A program made the translations under genes and the position numbers. The notes under the pieces were generated by a model. The model saw only the letters and a list, made by a program, of their open reading frames with translations, had not been told where the DNA came from and made no database searches. A stretch of DNA of 64,000 nucleotides, from NCBI GenBank assembly GCA_900539655.1, contig UQCR01000001.1, positions 62,001 to 126,000 of the forward strand, written 5' to 3'. This stretch comes from an uncultured Robinsoniella sp. (GTDB lineage Bacteria; Bacillota; Clostridia; Lachnospirales; Lachnospiraceae). Position 1 is the stretch's first letter. Each line of letters opens with the position of its first letter. Positions 27,229 through 36,900 of the stretch are shown here, in pieces.

Positions 27229-27294
27229 AAGACTTGACTTCCATCTATTGTATATGATAAGATAAACGAGCGAATGGAAGTAGGTCTTTTTTTT
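27229..27294 (+). terminator. terminator of sdaAA enclosing the rpmG promoter
   Basis: Left arm 27229-27244 (AAGACTTGACTTCCAT) pairs with right arm 27274-27288 (ATGGAAGTAGGTCTT) through an 8-bp and a 5-bp helix, and eight T follow (27287-27294). The loop is unusually long, about 29 bases. The rpmG promoter lies in the left arm and loop. Confidence 0.6.
27234..27263 (+). promoter_or_regulatory. promoter of the rpmG-secE-nusG-rplK-rplA operon
   Basis: TTGACT (27234-27239) and an extended -10 TGATAAGAT (TAAGAT at 27258-27263), spacer 18. The start near 27270 would leave only the right arm of the overlapping terminator in the transcript, so it would not fold. Confidence 0.6.
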
Positions 27295-27359
27295 ATGCCT
27301 AAAAATTCAACAGCCTACGCAAGCTGTTACCAAATTACAAAGAAGGCGAGGTGGAAGTT

Positions 27360-27509
27360 GTGCGCGTTAAAATCACATTGGCATGTACGGAATGTAAACA
27401 ACGTAACTACAACATGACGAAGGATAAGAAAAATCATCCGGACAGAATGGAAACAAAAAAATACTGTAAATTCTGCAGAACACACACATTACACAAAGAA
27501 ACCAAATAA
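27360..27509 (+). CDS. rpmG: 50S ribosomal protein L33, zinc-ribbon type
   Basis: A 49-residue large-subunit protein starting at GTG (MRVKITLACTECKQRNYN). AGGTGG lies five bases upstream. Cysteines 9, 12, 36 and 39 form two CxxC pairs, the zinc-binding C+ form. It heads the cluster with secE and nusG, its usual place in Bacillota. Confidence 0.95.
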   Translation: MRVKITLACTECKQRNYNMTKDKKNHPDRMETKKYCKFCRTHTLHKETK

Positions 27510-27541
27510 CTGTTAGTGATAATGCAAAGGAAGTGAATGGA

Positions 27542-27748
27542 ATGGGAGAAACTGCAAAAACAGACAAAGCCCCCAAGAAAAGCTGGTTTGAAGGTCTTAA
27601 ATCTGAATTTAAGAAAATTATCTGGCCGGAAAAGAAAACACTTGGCAAGCAGACCGTAGCGGTTGTTGCCGTTTCTTGTGTATTAGGTGTCATTATTACC
27701 ATCGTTGATGTTATTGTACAGTATGGTATTGATTTCTTAATAAAGTAA
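27542..27748 (+). CDS. secE: preprotein translocase subunit SecE
   Basis: Small essential subunit of the SecYEG channel, 68 residues, with one C-terminal membrane helix (TVAVVAVSCVLGVIITIVDVIVQYGIDFLI) preceded by the conserved amphipathic SEFKKIIWPEKKT. Start at ATG 27542 with AAGGAAG upstream; a GTG three codons earlier lies inside that site. The single-helix form is normal for Bacillota. Confidence 0.95.
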   Translation: MGETAKTDKAPKKSWFEGLKSEFKKIIWPEKKTLGKQTVAVVAVSCVLGVIITIVDVIVQYGIDFLIK

Positions 27749-27764
27749 GGGCAAGGGTGATTTT

Positions 27765-28280
27765 ATGTCAGAAACAAACTGGTATGTAGTTCATACTTAT
27801 TCAGGGTATGAAAACAAGGTTAAGGCCAACATTGAGAAAACGATTGAAAACCGGCATTTAGAAGATCAGATCATTGAGGTCAGAGTTCCGATGCAGGATG
27901 TTGTAGAAGTGAAAAATGGCGTGCAGAAGCAGGTTCAGAAGAAACTGTTTCCAGGCTATGTACTTCTGAATATGGTCATGAATGATGACACCTGGTATGT
28001 CGTTCGAAATACAAGAGGTGTTACCGGATTTGTTGGTCCTGGATCAAAGCCAGTGCCACTTACCGAAACGGAGATGCAGAATCTGGGAATTCAGGCGGAC
28101 GATGTCCAGGTTGATTTCGCAGAGGGAGATGCTGTTACTGTTACCGGCGGAGTCTGGAAAGATACCGTTGGGGTAATTCAGTCCATCAATCATGGTAAAC
28201 AAATCGTTACCATTAATGTTGAGTTATTCGGTCGTGAAACACCAGTAGAAATAAGTTTCACTGAGATTAAAAAAATGTAA
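27765..28280 (+). CDS. nusG: transcription termination/antitermination protein NusG
   Basis: Binds the RNA polymerase clamp and modulates pausing and termination. The NGN domain covers about residues 1-110 (WYVVHTYSGYENKVKANIE, FPGYVLLNM, TRGVTGFVGPG). The KOW domain is at about 120-155 (GDAVTVTGGVWKDTVGVIQSI). The 171-residue length is typical. It follows secE by 16 bases. Confidence 0.97.
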   Translation: MSETNWYVVHTYSGYENKVKANIEKTIENRHLEDQIIEVRVPMQDVVEVKNGVQKQVQKKLFPGYVLLNMVMNDDTWYVVRNTRGVTGFVGPGSKPVPLTETEMQNLGIQADDVQVDFAEGDAVTVTGGVWKDTVGVIQSINHGKQIVTINVELFGRETPVEISFTEIKKM

Positions 28281-28291
28281 CAAGATAGTTA

Positions 28292-28352
28292 CCGTCAGGT
28301 TATATTCGCAGTCTGACGGATTAGTGGGAGGGAAATCCCCCGCCAATACCAC
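28292..28352 (+). promoter_or_regulatory. leader hairpin and L1-site mimic before rplK
   Basis: A 7-bp hairpin (CCGTCAG/CTGACGG, 28292-28319) is followed at 28324-28352 by a motif that opens GTGGGAGG and closes AATACCAC. Those two ends match the strands of the 23S rRNA L1-stalk site (GUGGGAGG...AAUACCAC), so this is probably a binding site for ribosomal protein L1, which represses its own operon in other bacteria. Confidence 0.65.
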
Positions 28353-28369
28353 ATAGGAGGTGCCTAAAA

Positions 28370-28795
28370 ATGGCAAAAAAAGTAACAGGTTATATTAAAT
28401 TACAGATTCCTGCTGGAAAGGCTACACCAGCTCCACCAGTTGGTCCGGCACTTGGACAGCACGGTGTTAACATCGTTCAGTTTACAAAGGAGTTCAATGC
28501 AAGAACAGCTGACAAAGGCGATTTAATTATCCCGGTTGTTATTACTGTATATGCAGACAGAAGCTTCAGCTTTATTACAAAAACTCCTCCGGCAGCAGTT
28601 TTATTAAAGAAAGCATGCAACCTGAAATCAGGTTCAGGCGTTCCTAACAAAACTAAAGTTGCTACAATCAGCAAAGATAAGATCAAAGAGATCGCTGAAA
28701 TGAAAATGCCAGATTTAAATGCAGCATCTGTTGAAGCTGCTATGAGCATGATCGCAGGTACCGCACGCAGCATGGGTATCACTGTTGAGGAATAA
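28370..28795 (+). CDS. rplK: 50S ribosomal protein L11
   Basis: A 141-residue protein of the GTPase-associated centre. The N-terminal domain (KLQIPAGKATPAPPVGPALGQHGVN) and the rRNA-binding C-terminal domain (GIT at the end, with IAGTARSMG) are complete. AGGAGG lies ahead of the ATG. It is cotranscribed with nusG and rplA. Confidence 0.98.
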   Translation: MAKKVTGYIKLQIPAGKATPAPPVGPALGQHGVNIVQFTKEFNARTADKGDLIIPVVITVYADRSFSFITKTPPAAVLLKKACNLKSGSGVPNKTKVATISKDKIKEIAEMKMPDLNAASVEAAMSMIAGTARSMGITVEE

Positions 28796-28837
28796 TATAT
28801 TTGGCAATCAAGCAAAACGTAAACTAAACAATGAAAA

Positions 28838-28865
28838 GTGGGAGGGAAATTCCCGCAAATACCAC
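28838..28865 (+). promoter_or_regulatory. second L1-site mimic, before rplA
   Basis: 28838-28865 repeats the motif found before rplK: it opens GTGGGAGG and closes AATACCAC, with a shorter internal stem (GGGAAATTCCC). It lies two bases before the rplA AGGAGG, where bound L1 would block translation of its own gene. Confidence 0.65.
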
Positions 28866-28881
28866 CAGGAGGTTATTTAAT

Positions 28882-29574
28882 ATGAAAAAAGGAAAAAGAT
28901 ACGCAGAGGCTGCAAAAGCAATCGACCGCGCAAATCTTTATGATACAGCAGAAGCTATTTCTTTAGTAAAGAAAGCATCTGTTGCTAAATTTGATGAAAC
29001 TATCGAAGCTCATATCAGAACAGGCTGTGATGGCCGTCATGCGGATCAGCAGATTCGTGGAGCTGTAGTGTTACCACACGGTACCGGTAAAAAAGTTCGT
29101 GTCTTAGTATTCGCTAAAAATGCAAAAGCTGATGAAGCTCGTGCAGCAGGCGCTGAATACGTAGGAGCTGAGGAATTAATTCCAAAGATCCAGAACGAAA
29201 ACTGGTTTGAATTCGATGTAGTTGTAGCTACACCGGATATGATGGGTGTTGTTGGACGTCTTGGTCGTGTACTTGGACCAAAAGGCTTAATGCCAAACCC
29301 AAAAGCTGGTACGGTAACAATGGACGTAACAAAAGCAGTTCAGGAAATCAAAGCAGGTAAGATTGAGTACAGATTAGATAAAACAAACATTATCCACGTG
29401 CCAATCGGAAAAGCTTCTTTTACAGAGGAGCAGTTAGCGGACAACTTCCAGACGCTTATGGGTGCAATTTTAAAAGCGAAACCTTCAGCACTGAAAGGAC
29501 AGTATTTAAAGAGCGTAACAGTAGCTCCTACAATGGGTCCTGGTGTGAAGCTTAACACAGCAAAATTTGCATAA
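28882..29574 (+). CDS. rplA: 50S ribosomal protein L1
   Basis: A 230-residue L1-stalk protein, also a translational repressor in many bacteria. Visible are KKGKRYAEAAKAID at the start, GRLGRVLGPKGLMPNPKAGTVT in the middle domain and MGPGVKLN near the end. The frame extends to 28831, but that start would place the L1-site mimic inside the gene; ATG 28882 has AGGAGG and the family's usual start. It ends the operon at a strong terminator. Confidence 0.97.
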   Translation: MKKGKRYAEAAKAIDRANLYDTAEAISLVKKASVAKFDETIEAHIRTGCDGRHADQQIRGAVVLPHGTGKKVRVLVFAKNAKADEARAAGAEYVGAEELIPKIQNENWFEFDVVVATPDMMGVVGRLGRVLGPKGLMPNPKAGTVTMDVTKAVQEIKAGKIEYRLDKTNIIHVPIGKASFTEEQLADNFQTLMGAILKAKPSALKGQYLKSVTVAPTMGPGVKLNTAKFA

Positions 29575-29582
29575 ACCCTTAT

Positions 29583-29630
29583 AAAGGGGCCATCGCATTA
29601 AGTAATTAATGCGGTGGCCCCCTTTTTTTG
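29583..29630 (+). terminator. strong intrinsic terminator after rplA
   Basis: An 18-bp stem, 29583-29600 with 29607-29625 (GGGGCCATCGCATTA with TAATGCGGTGGCCCC, G-U pairs), a six-base loop and a seven-T run. Confidence 0.92.
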
Positions 29631-29771
29631 TCTTAAAGTATTACAGCATATCATTGAAACCGGATCGGTTTAATTATCATAGTATTTTTATCTCAATCGT
29701 AGTAAAATAAAAGCAGTACAAAGATAGTTATAATATCAGGTTTGCAAATACAAACAGGAGGACAGGATTAA

Positions 29772-30725
29772 ATGGAGATCGTTCAGGCGGCATCAATTTT
29801 AAAAACCATAAAAGAAAATATCAATAAAGTTATTATCGGGAAATCAGAGGTCATAGATCTGGTACTGACAGCGCTTCTGTCTGGAGGCCATATACTTTTG
29901 GAAGATGTGCCGGGGACAGGCAAGACTAAGCTGGCAAAATCTCTTGCCAGATCCCTGGATCTGCCCTTTAGCCGGATCCAGTTCACACCTGATTTGCTTC
30001 CTTCGGATATTACGGGGATTAATTATTATAATCAAAAGCAGGGAGAATTTGTATATCGTGAAGGACCGGTTTTTGCAAATATTGTTCTGGCGGATGAGAT
30101 CAACAGAGCAACACCCAGGACCCAGTCCAGTCTGCTGGAATGTATGGAGGAAAGGCAGGTAACGGTGGATGGTGTCACAATGCATCTGGAGGAACCGTTT
30201 CTGGTTATCGCCACCCAGAATCCCATTGAAACAGCGGGGACTTATCCATTGCCGGAGGCCCAGCTGGACCGTTTTCTGATGCAGCTGCCTATGGGACTGC
30301 CGGAAGAATCAGAGGAATTACAGATGATGGAGCGTTTTATCAAAGGAGATCCGCTGGATGAGATAGAACCGGTATGTACAAAAGAAACACTTCTGCTTAT
30401 GAGTCAGGTGCATCGGGAAATATTTGTACACACTGCAGTGAGGGAATATATCCTTGCACTGATTACCAAAACCAGAAATCATGATAAGATTAAACTGGGA
30501 GTCAGTCCCAGGGGAACACTGGCATTTGTGAAAGCGGCTCAGGCTTATGCGGTAGTACAGGGAAGAAGCTATGTGGTCCCTGAGGATGTGAAAGCCCTTG
30601 CTATCCCGGTAATGGCGCACCGTGTGGTGATGTACGGAGGCATAAACCGGGCGCAGAATACAGTTAACACAATCAAAGAAATACTGGACCAGGTGCCGGT
30701 TCCTACGGAGAATTGGGAAAAGTAA
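29772..30725 (+). CDS. MoxR-family AAA+ ATPase
   Basis: A chaperone-like ATPase of 317 residues. Walker A GTGKT is at 48-52 in EDVPGTGKTKLAKSLA, Walker B is IVLADEINRA, and the sensor segment is IATQNPIET; the C-terminal lid contains SPRGTLAFVKAAQ. MoxR proteins are usually encoded with DUF58 and transglutaminase/DUF4129 proteins, as here, and are thought to help fold or assemble surface complexes. AGGAGG precedes the ATG. A TATAAT at 29729-29734 lacks a good -35. Confidence 0.93.
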   Translation: MEIVQAASILKTIKENINKVIIGKSEVIDLVLTALLSGGHILLEDVPGTGKTKLAKSLARSLDLPFSRIQFTPDLLPSDITGINYYNQKQGEFVYREGPVFANIVLADEINRATPRTQSSLLECMEERQVTVDGVTMHLEEPFLVIATQNPIETAGTYPLPEAQLDRFLMQLPMGLPEESEELQMMERFIKGDPLDEIEPVCTKETLLLMSQVHREIFVHTAVREYILALITKTRNHDKIKLGVSPRGTLAFVKAAQAYAVVQGRSYVVPEDVKALAIPVMAHRVVMYGGINRAQNTVNTIKEILDQVPVPTENWEK

Positions 30726-30768
30726 GGATCGGATTGCAATTTTGCCTGGAGTAGTGGAGAGATGAAAT

Positions 30769-31896
30769 ATGAAAATTATCCTGATTGTATTGGGGCTTTT
30801 TGCCGTTTATTTAATACAGCGTGTTGTATATGAAAAGAACTGGAAAAAAGGGTTGCATGCAGCTGTGTCATTTGCACATAGTGCAGTTAGTGAGGGTGGT
30901 GGGACAGTGTTGTTTGAAATGGTAAGCAACCGGAAATGGATGATCCTTCCCACTTTAAAAGTAATGTTTAAGACGGATAAAGGGCTGCATTTTGAAAAAG
31001 AAGAAAATATGAAAGTAACAGATTACTGTTATAAATGTGATATATTTTCTCTCTTTCCCTATCAGAAAATAGTTCGTCGCCATAAGGTAATCTGTGCAAA
31101 GCGGGGTTTGTATGATGTGAAGGAGCTGGACCTTACTGCAGGTGACATCTGGTTTTCCGGGGAATATTACAGTTCCTGTAAGAATAAAGCAAGGCTTTAT
31201 GTATTTCCGGCAAAGGCAGACCTGAAGCGGATTGATGCTCCGTATGAACAGATTATGGGGAATATACAGACAAGGAAGTATCTCCAGGAGGACCCGTTTG
31301 CATTTGCGGGTATCCGGGAGTATCAAAGCTACGATTCCATGAAAAGCATTAATTGGAAAATATCTGCAAAAAATAACACCTATATGGTAAATGTACATGA
31401 TGCCACAGCATCTCAGGCGATTTGCTTTCTGTTTAATGCGGATCAGGATACCATATGGCATCACGATGATCTGTTAGAAGAAGGCATCCGCATAGTAAGT
31501 ACTCTGGCAGGCCAGTTTCTGGAGCAGGGAATCCCGGTTCAGTTTATCACCAATGGAAAAGATAAAATAACAAAAGAGAGCCTGCATCTTTGCGCCGGCA
31601 GTGGGGAGGCACATGGGGAGATGCTGGATGAACAGCTGGCTAGAATTGATCTGACACTGGAAGCGGAGCGGTTTCATGAACGTCTGGAGGAAATCTGTAA
31701 TGGAAAAAACGGAAATGTCCTTTATGTTTTTGTATCCACCAGCTGTAGGGAAGAGCTGCAGGAAGATTTTTTAAGATTGCGGGAGCAGAGCAGAGGTTCT
31801 ATATGGATCGCACCCCTGTATCGTGGAACGTCAGTAGAGATTCATCCCGGAATCCCAGGGGATATAATATTCTGGGAAGTGGAAAAAGGCAGTTGA
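30769..31896 (+). CDS. DUF58 domain-containing protein
   Basis: A 375-residue protein with an N-terminal hydrophobic segment (about 2-20) and the DUF58 signature REYQSYDSMKSINWKISAKNN near residues 182-203. The C-terminal half resembles the vWA-like fold of the family. It follows the MoxR gene by 43 bases and precedes the DUF4129 gene by 16. The three probably form one complex; its biological role is unknown. Confidence 0.85.
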   Translation: MKIILIVLGLFAVYLIQRVVYEKNWKKGLHAAVSFAHSAVSEGGGTVLFEMVSNRKWMILPTLKVMFKTDKGLHFEKEENMKVTDYCYKCDIFSLFPYQKIVRRHKVICAKRGLYDVKELDLTAGDIWFSGEYYSSCKNKARLYVFPAKADLKRIDAPYEQIMGNIQTRKYLQEDPFAFAGIREYQSYDSMKSINWKISAKNNTYMVNVHDATASQAICFLFNADQDTIWHHDDLLEEGIRIVSTLAGQFLEQGIPVQFITNGKDKITKESLHLCAGSGEAHGEMLDEQLARIDLTLEAERFHERLEEICNGKNGNVLYVFVSTSCREELQEDFLRLREQSRGSIWIAPLYRGTSVEIHPGIPGDIIFWEVEKGS

Positions 31897-31912
31897 AAGG
31901 CAGGTGATAAAG

Positions 31913-33160
31913 ATGCTGCAGGTGGAGAAATCAGAAAAATTCCAGTTTCATACAGCATTGCTGGAAATAGCAGCGCAGGGATGCCTGTATTATATGATCT
32001 ATGCAAGTGCACTTGCAGGACTCTGGAAGGGGAATATACTTGGGACGCAGTGGTTTGCAAAAGGGGCTGTGTATGCGGTGCCTCTGATATTATTCTACAT
32101 TCTGAGAAAGACAATTGGGAATTTTATTGTATTTCTTGCACTTCACATATTGGTAACGGCTGGGATGTATATCTTGATTCCGGAGAAACCGGCAGGGCTG
32201 CTTCTGGCATTTGTCACCGGAATTGCAGCCGTCGTTTCTCTGTTTTTGCGAATTCAGCATAAGCAGGAGCGGCCGTGGCTTGCGTGGGCAGGTATTTTTC
32301 TGGCATCTTATGGGATAGGCGGTTATACGGGCAGCGATATCCTTAAGCAGATCAGCGTGGTGGCCATCAGTATCTTCGGACTTTCTGAAATGCTCCTTAT
32401 ATATTTAGAAAATATGCACCAGTTTTTTGTGAAAAATAGAAGGAATTCCAGTATCCCATACGAACGGATCCAATGGGTGGGGAACGTTATGATGCTGGCT
32501 TTCCTGGTATGCGGCGCTGCTGCTGTTTTTCTGTTTAAAGACTTATCTCCTGATTATATACTCAATGCTTTAAAAAATATACTGGTGGGGATTGTTGGAT
32601 GGATTATAGCGTTCTTTTTAAAAGAGTCAAATGAGGTGCCCCAGACAGAGGCACTGCAGCCTCAGAATCATATAGCTGAGATGTTACCACAGGGAGTCAG
32701 CGATAAGAGCCCATGGCTTGAGATGCTTGAGCAGATTTTTACAATGGTTTTAAAAGCGGCCATAGCTGCCGGAATCGTATTTTTAGCAGTCTATGGGATT
32801 TACCATCTTTACCGGAAGTTTCAACAGAAGAAGCCGGAGGAGGAGATACAGGAGTCCAGTATCTTTTTGTGGAAAGGGGAAAAAGAACAGAAGCAAAGAA
32901 AGAGGCGGACAATTCGGGAAATGTTAACAGGCAGCAACAATCTTAAAATCAGAAAAATGTATAAAAGATATGTAAAAAGCAGAATGAAAAAAAGCAGACA
33001 GCTGCCATCATCCAGTACACCGCAAGACATACGCAGGGAATTATTTCCGGAGTCGCCAAATGGTTTGGATCTTACTGCGTGTTATGAGAGAGCAAGATAC
33101 GGTTTTGGAGAATGTGATAGGAAGATGCTGGAAGAAATGAAAGAGAAAACGGGGAATTAA
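31913..33160 (+). CDS. multi-pass membrane protein with DUF4129-like tail
   Basis: Third gene of the MoxR operon, 415 residues. About seven hydrophobic helices fill the first 240 residues and another lies near 290. The C-terminal cytoplasmic tail has the DUF4129-like pattern (IRKMYKRYVKSRMKK, TPQDIRREL, CYERARYGFGE). Proteins in this position usually carry a transglutaminase-like domain; none with a Cys-His-Asp triad is visible here, so that domain appears absent. ATG 31913 has AGGTGAT four bases away; a GTG at 31904 is an alternative start. Confidence 0.75.
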   Translation: MLQVEKSEKFQFHTALLEIAAQGCLYYMIYASALAGLWKGNILGTQWFAKGAVYAVPLILFYILRKTIGNFIVFLALHILVTAGMYILIPEKPAGLLLAFVTGIAAVVSLFLRIQHKQERPWLAWAGIFLASYGIGGYTGSDILKQISVVAISIFGLSEMLLIYLENMHQFFVKNRRNSSIPYERIQWVGNVMMLAFLVCGAAAVFLFKDLSPDYILNALKNILVGIVGWIIAFFLKESNEVPQTEALQPQNHIAEMLPQGVSDKSPWLEMLEQIFTMVLKAAIAAGIVFLAVYGIYHLYRKFQQKKPEEEIQESSIFLWKGEKEQKQRKRRTIREMLTGSNNLKIRKMYKRYVKSRMKKSRQLPSSSTPQDIRRELFPESPNGLDLTACYERARYGFGECDRKMLEEMKEKTGN

Positions 33161-33174
33161 CATAAATAAGTCAT

Positions 33175-33216
33175 AAAAGAGTATCCGATACAAGGGATAT
33201 TCTTTTAATTTTTACG
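33175..33216 (+). terminator. intrinsic terminator of the MoxR operon
   Basis: Stem AAAAGAGTATCC (33175-33186) with GGATATTCTTTT, loop of about 8 bases, followed by AATTTTTA. Confidence 0.7.
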
Positions 33217-33243
33217 AAAAGCGGTCACATGTTCGATCAGATA

Positions 33244-33272
33244 TTGTTATGAAAGTATTAACATGTTATAAT
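33244..33272 (+). promoter_or_regulatory. sigma-A promoter of the 155-residue unknown gene
   Basis: TTGTTA (33244-33249) and TATAAT (33267-33272), spacer 17, with an extended -10 TGT. The leader would be about 70 bases. Confidence 0.7.
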
Positions 33273-33351
33273 AGTCCTTATTGCTAAAAGATAACTTGAA
33301 AATTTGAAGGATAAAAAGCAACCATACAATCTATCTGGTGGAGGTAGTGGG

Positions 33352-33819
33352 ATGATGAATGATAATAAGCGGGATATGAGAACAATTCAGGAGAAAAGAA
33401 AATTTCGATTTTATTTTCCGGACACAGGACTGGAAGAGTTTGCCAGACAGGGGACTGTTGTGGGAGGACCGGATACGGAGCAGCATCCTCTTGGACTTCG
33501 GCATACATATCAGATTCTTGAGAAGATTTATACAGAAATAAAAAAAGGCAGCTCGGAAGGTTATATGCTGCGCACATTTGAGTCAGGAATGATGAAGAAC
33601 ATCTATATGGAAGCGTTTGACAAGGATCAGGCACAGGTGTTTGTGAGAAATGGAGAGGGCAAGAGCCAGAGAGTAGTGATCAGTGAAAAGAAAACATATG
33701 ATATGCTTCAGGAATATATGGAAACCCTGAAAGAGGGAACTACAGTATATGACAGGGAGGAAATGCTGGAGCATTTTGAAATGGTTCTCAGAAAGTATAA
33801 ACGAAGAGAACGCGCCTGA
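33352..33819 (+). CDS. unknown protein, 155 residues
   Basis: A soluble, charged protein I do not recognise. It has no signal peptide or membrane helix. Visible features are a basic N-terminus (KRDMRTIQEKRKFRFYF), a central helix-prone segment (TYQILEKIYTEIKKG) and a C-terminus rich in Glu and Lys (EMLEHFEMVLRKYKRRERA). ATG 33352 has GGAGGT six bases away; the longer frame from a TTG at 33304 does not. It is monocistronic, between the MoxR operon and carB, with a good promoter of its own. Confidence 0.65.
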   Translation: MMNDNKRDMRTIQEKRKFRFYFPDTGLEEFARQGTVVGGPDTEQHPLGLRHTYQILEKIYTEIKKGSSEGYMLRTFESGMMKNIYMEAFDKDQAQVFVRNGEGKSQRVVISEKKTYDMLQEYMETLKEGTTVYDREEMLEHFEMVLRKYKRRERA

Positions 33820-33906
33820 TTAGTCTTAAAAAGGAATGCACAGCTTCCAGAAAGCAAATTTCAAAAGTGTTATGGGGAAAACTTTGTCATGGTACAAAAT
33901 TATATA

Positions 33907-33935
33907 TTTACACAGCTCTTACAATAACGTATAAT
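33907..33935 (+). promoter_or_regulatory. sigma-A promoter of carB
   Basis: TTTACA (33907-33912) and TATAAT (33930-33935), spacer 17. The leader of about 50 bases contains AGTATAGTATAC repeats but no recognisable PyrR site. Confidence 0.65.
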
Positions 33936-33992
33936 AGACCTAATGATTTTGTGTAGTATAGTATACAAATAGATATTATGAGAGGTAAAACC

Positions 33993-36900
33993 ATGAAGAG
34001 AAATGATATTCACAAAGTACTTATTATCGGTTCCGGTCCTATCATCATTGGACAGGCATGCGAATTTGACTATTCCGGAACACAGGCGTGTAAAGCGTTA
34101 AGAAACCTTGGTTATGAGATTGTTCTGGTAAATTCTAATCCGGCAACTATCATGACAGATCCGGAAACAGCGGATATTACTTATATTGAACCATTAAATG
34201 TAGAACGTCTGACTCAGATTATTGAAAAAGAACGTCCGGATGCGTTATTGCCGAACCTCGGGGGACAGTCCGGGCTGAATCTTTGCTCTGAACTGGCAAA
34301 GGCCGGTGTTTTGGATAAATATGATGTAAAGGTTATCGGTGTTCAGGTAGATGCTATTGAGCGGGGAGAAGACCGCATTGAGTTCAAAAAGGCTATGGAC
34401 AGCCTGGGAATCGAGATGGCTAGAAGTGAAGTGGCTTATACAGTAGAAGAGGCTTTGAAGATTGCTGACAATCTGGGATATCCGGTTGTATTAAGACCTG
34501 CTTATACCATGGGCGGTGCTGGCGGTGGTCTGGTCTATAATGTGGAAGAGTTAAAGACGGTATGTGCCAGAGGCTTACAGGCAAGTCTGGTAGGCCAGGT
34601 ATTAGTGGAAGAATCCATTCTCGGCTGGGAAGAACTGGAGTTAGAAGTTGTTCGTGATTCTAAGAACAACATGATTACGGTTTGCTTTATTGAAAATATA
34701 GATCCTCTGGGTGTACACACCGGTGATTCTTTCTGTTCCGCACCAATGCTCACCATATCAGAGGCGGTTCAGAAAAGACTTCAGGAACAGGCTTATAAAA
34801 TCGTGGAAGCCATTGAGGTAATTGGCGGTACCAACGTTCAGTTTGCACATGATCCGGTCAGTGACCGTATCATTGTTATCGAAATTAATCCAAGAACATC
34901 ACGTTCCTCAGCACTTGCTTCAAAAGCAACCGGCTTCCCTATTGCGCTGGTTTCTGCAATGCTTGCAAGTGGATTGACCTTAGATGAAATCCCATGCGGA
35001 AAATATGGAACACTGGATCAGTATGTTCCGGGCGGAGATTACATTGTAATTAAGTTTGCCCGCTGGGCATTTGAAAAGTTTAAAGGTTCTGAGGATAAGC
35101 TGGGAACACAGATGCGTGCCGTTGGTGAAGTAATGAGCATCGGCAAGACTTACAAAGAAGCTTTCCAGAAGGCAATCAGAAGCCTTGAGACAGGCAGATA
35201 CGGACTGGGCAATGCAAAGGATTTTGCTTCTAAGACGAAGAAAGAGCTTTTGAAAATGCTTGCGGTGCCAACAAGTGAACGCCAGTTTATTATGTATGAA
35301 GCACTTAGAAAAGGCGCTTCCATTGAGGAATTATTTGAATTAACGAAGATTAAGCATTACTTCATTGAACAGATGAAGGAACTGGTTGAAGAAGAAGAAG
35401 CTTTAAAAGCTGCAAAGGGCAGTGTTCCTTCAGCAGACATATTGAAACAGGCAAAATTGGATGGATTTGCGGATAAATACCTGAGCCAGATTCTGGAAGT
35501 GACAGAAGATGAAGTAAGACGGGCAAGGACAGAGGCAGGAATTACAGAAGCATGGGAAGGTGTACACGTAAGCGGTACAAAGGATTCTGCATATTACTAT
35601 TCCAGTTACCATATGAAAGATGAAAGCCCTGTTAACAGTGATAAGCCTAAGATCATGATTTTAGGCGGGGGACCAAACCGTATCGGTCAGGGAATTGAAT
35701 TTGACTACTGCTGTGTACATGCAGCAATTGCATTAAAAGAATTGGGATTTGAGACGATTATTGTAAACTGTAATCCAGAGACAGTATCAACGGATTATGA
35801 TACTTCCGATAAATTGTATTTTGAACCGCTGACACTGGAAGATGTGCTCAGTATCCATGAGAAGGAAAAACCGGTAGGCGTTATCGCGCAGTTTGGCGGA
35901 CAGACACCGTTAAATCTGGCGAATGACCTGAAAAGAGCCGGCGTAAACATCCTTGGTACAACTCCGGAAACTATTGATCTTGCGGAAGACAGAGACCTGT
36001 TCCGTGATATGATGAAGAAACTGAATATTCCAATGCCGGAAGCTGGAATGGCGGTAAACGTGGGAGAAGCACTTGCGATTGCCAATAAGATCGGATATCC
36101 GGTAATGGTGCGTCCTTCCTATGTATTAGGCGGCAGAGGCATGGAAGTGGTTCATGATGATGAAGCCTTAACATTCTATATGAAGGCAGCGGTTGGAGTT
36201 ACACCTGACAGACCGATATTGATTGACCGTTTCTTACATCATGCTACCGAGTGTGAGGCAGATGCCATCAGTGATGGGACAAATGTATTTGTACCGGCTG
36301 TTATGGAGCATATCGAACTTGCAGGTGTTCACTCCGGTGACTCCGCATGTATTCTTCCTTCTAAGAACCTGTCAGAAGAGCAGATCGAAACAATTAAGGA
36401 TTATACAAGAAAGATTGCGGCAGAGATGAATGTAGTCGGACTTATGAATATGCAGTATGCGATTGAAGACGGCGTGGTATATGTTCTTGAAGCTAATCCA
36501 CGTGCTTCCAGAACAGTACCGCTTGTATCCAAAGTATGTAATATCAAAATGGTAAAACTTGCTACAGATATTATGACATCACATTTAACGGGTAGACCAT
36601 CACCGGTTCTGTCATTAAAAGAGAAGAAATTTACACACTACGGTGTAAAAGAAGCGGTGTTCCCATTTAATATGTTCCCGGAAGTAGATCCGTTATTAGG
36701 ACCGGAAATGCGTTCTACAGGAGAAGTACTTGGTATTTCGGAAAGCTTTGGAGAAGCATTCTACAAAGCGCAGGAAGCTACCCAGACCAAACTTCCGTTA
36801 GAAGGCACTGCATTGCTCAGTATAAGTGACAGAGACAAGCCGGAAGTAAAAGAAGTTGCACAGGGACTTCATGACTGCGGATTCAAACTGATGGCTACCG

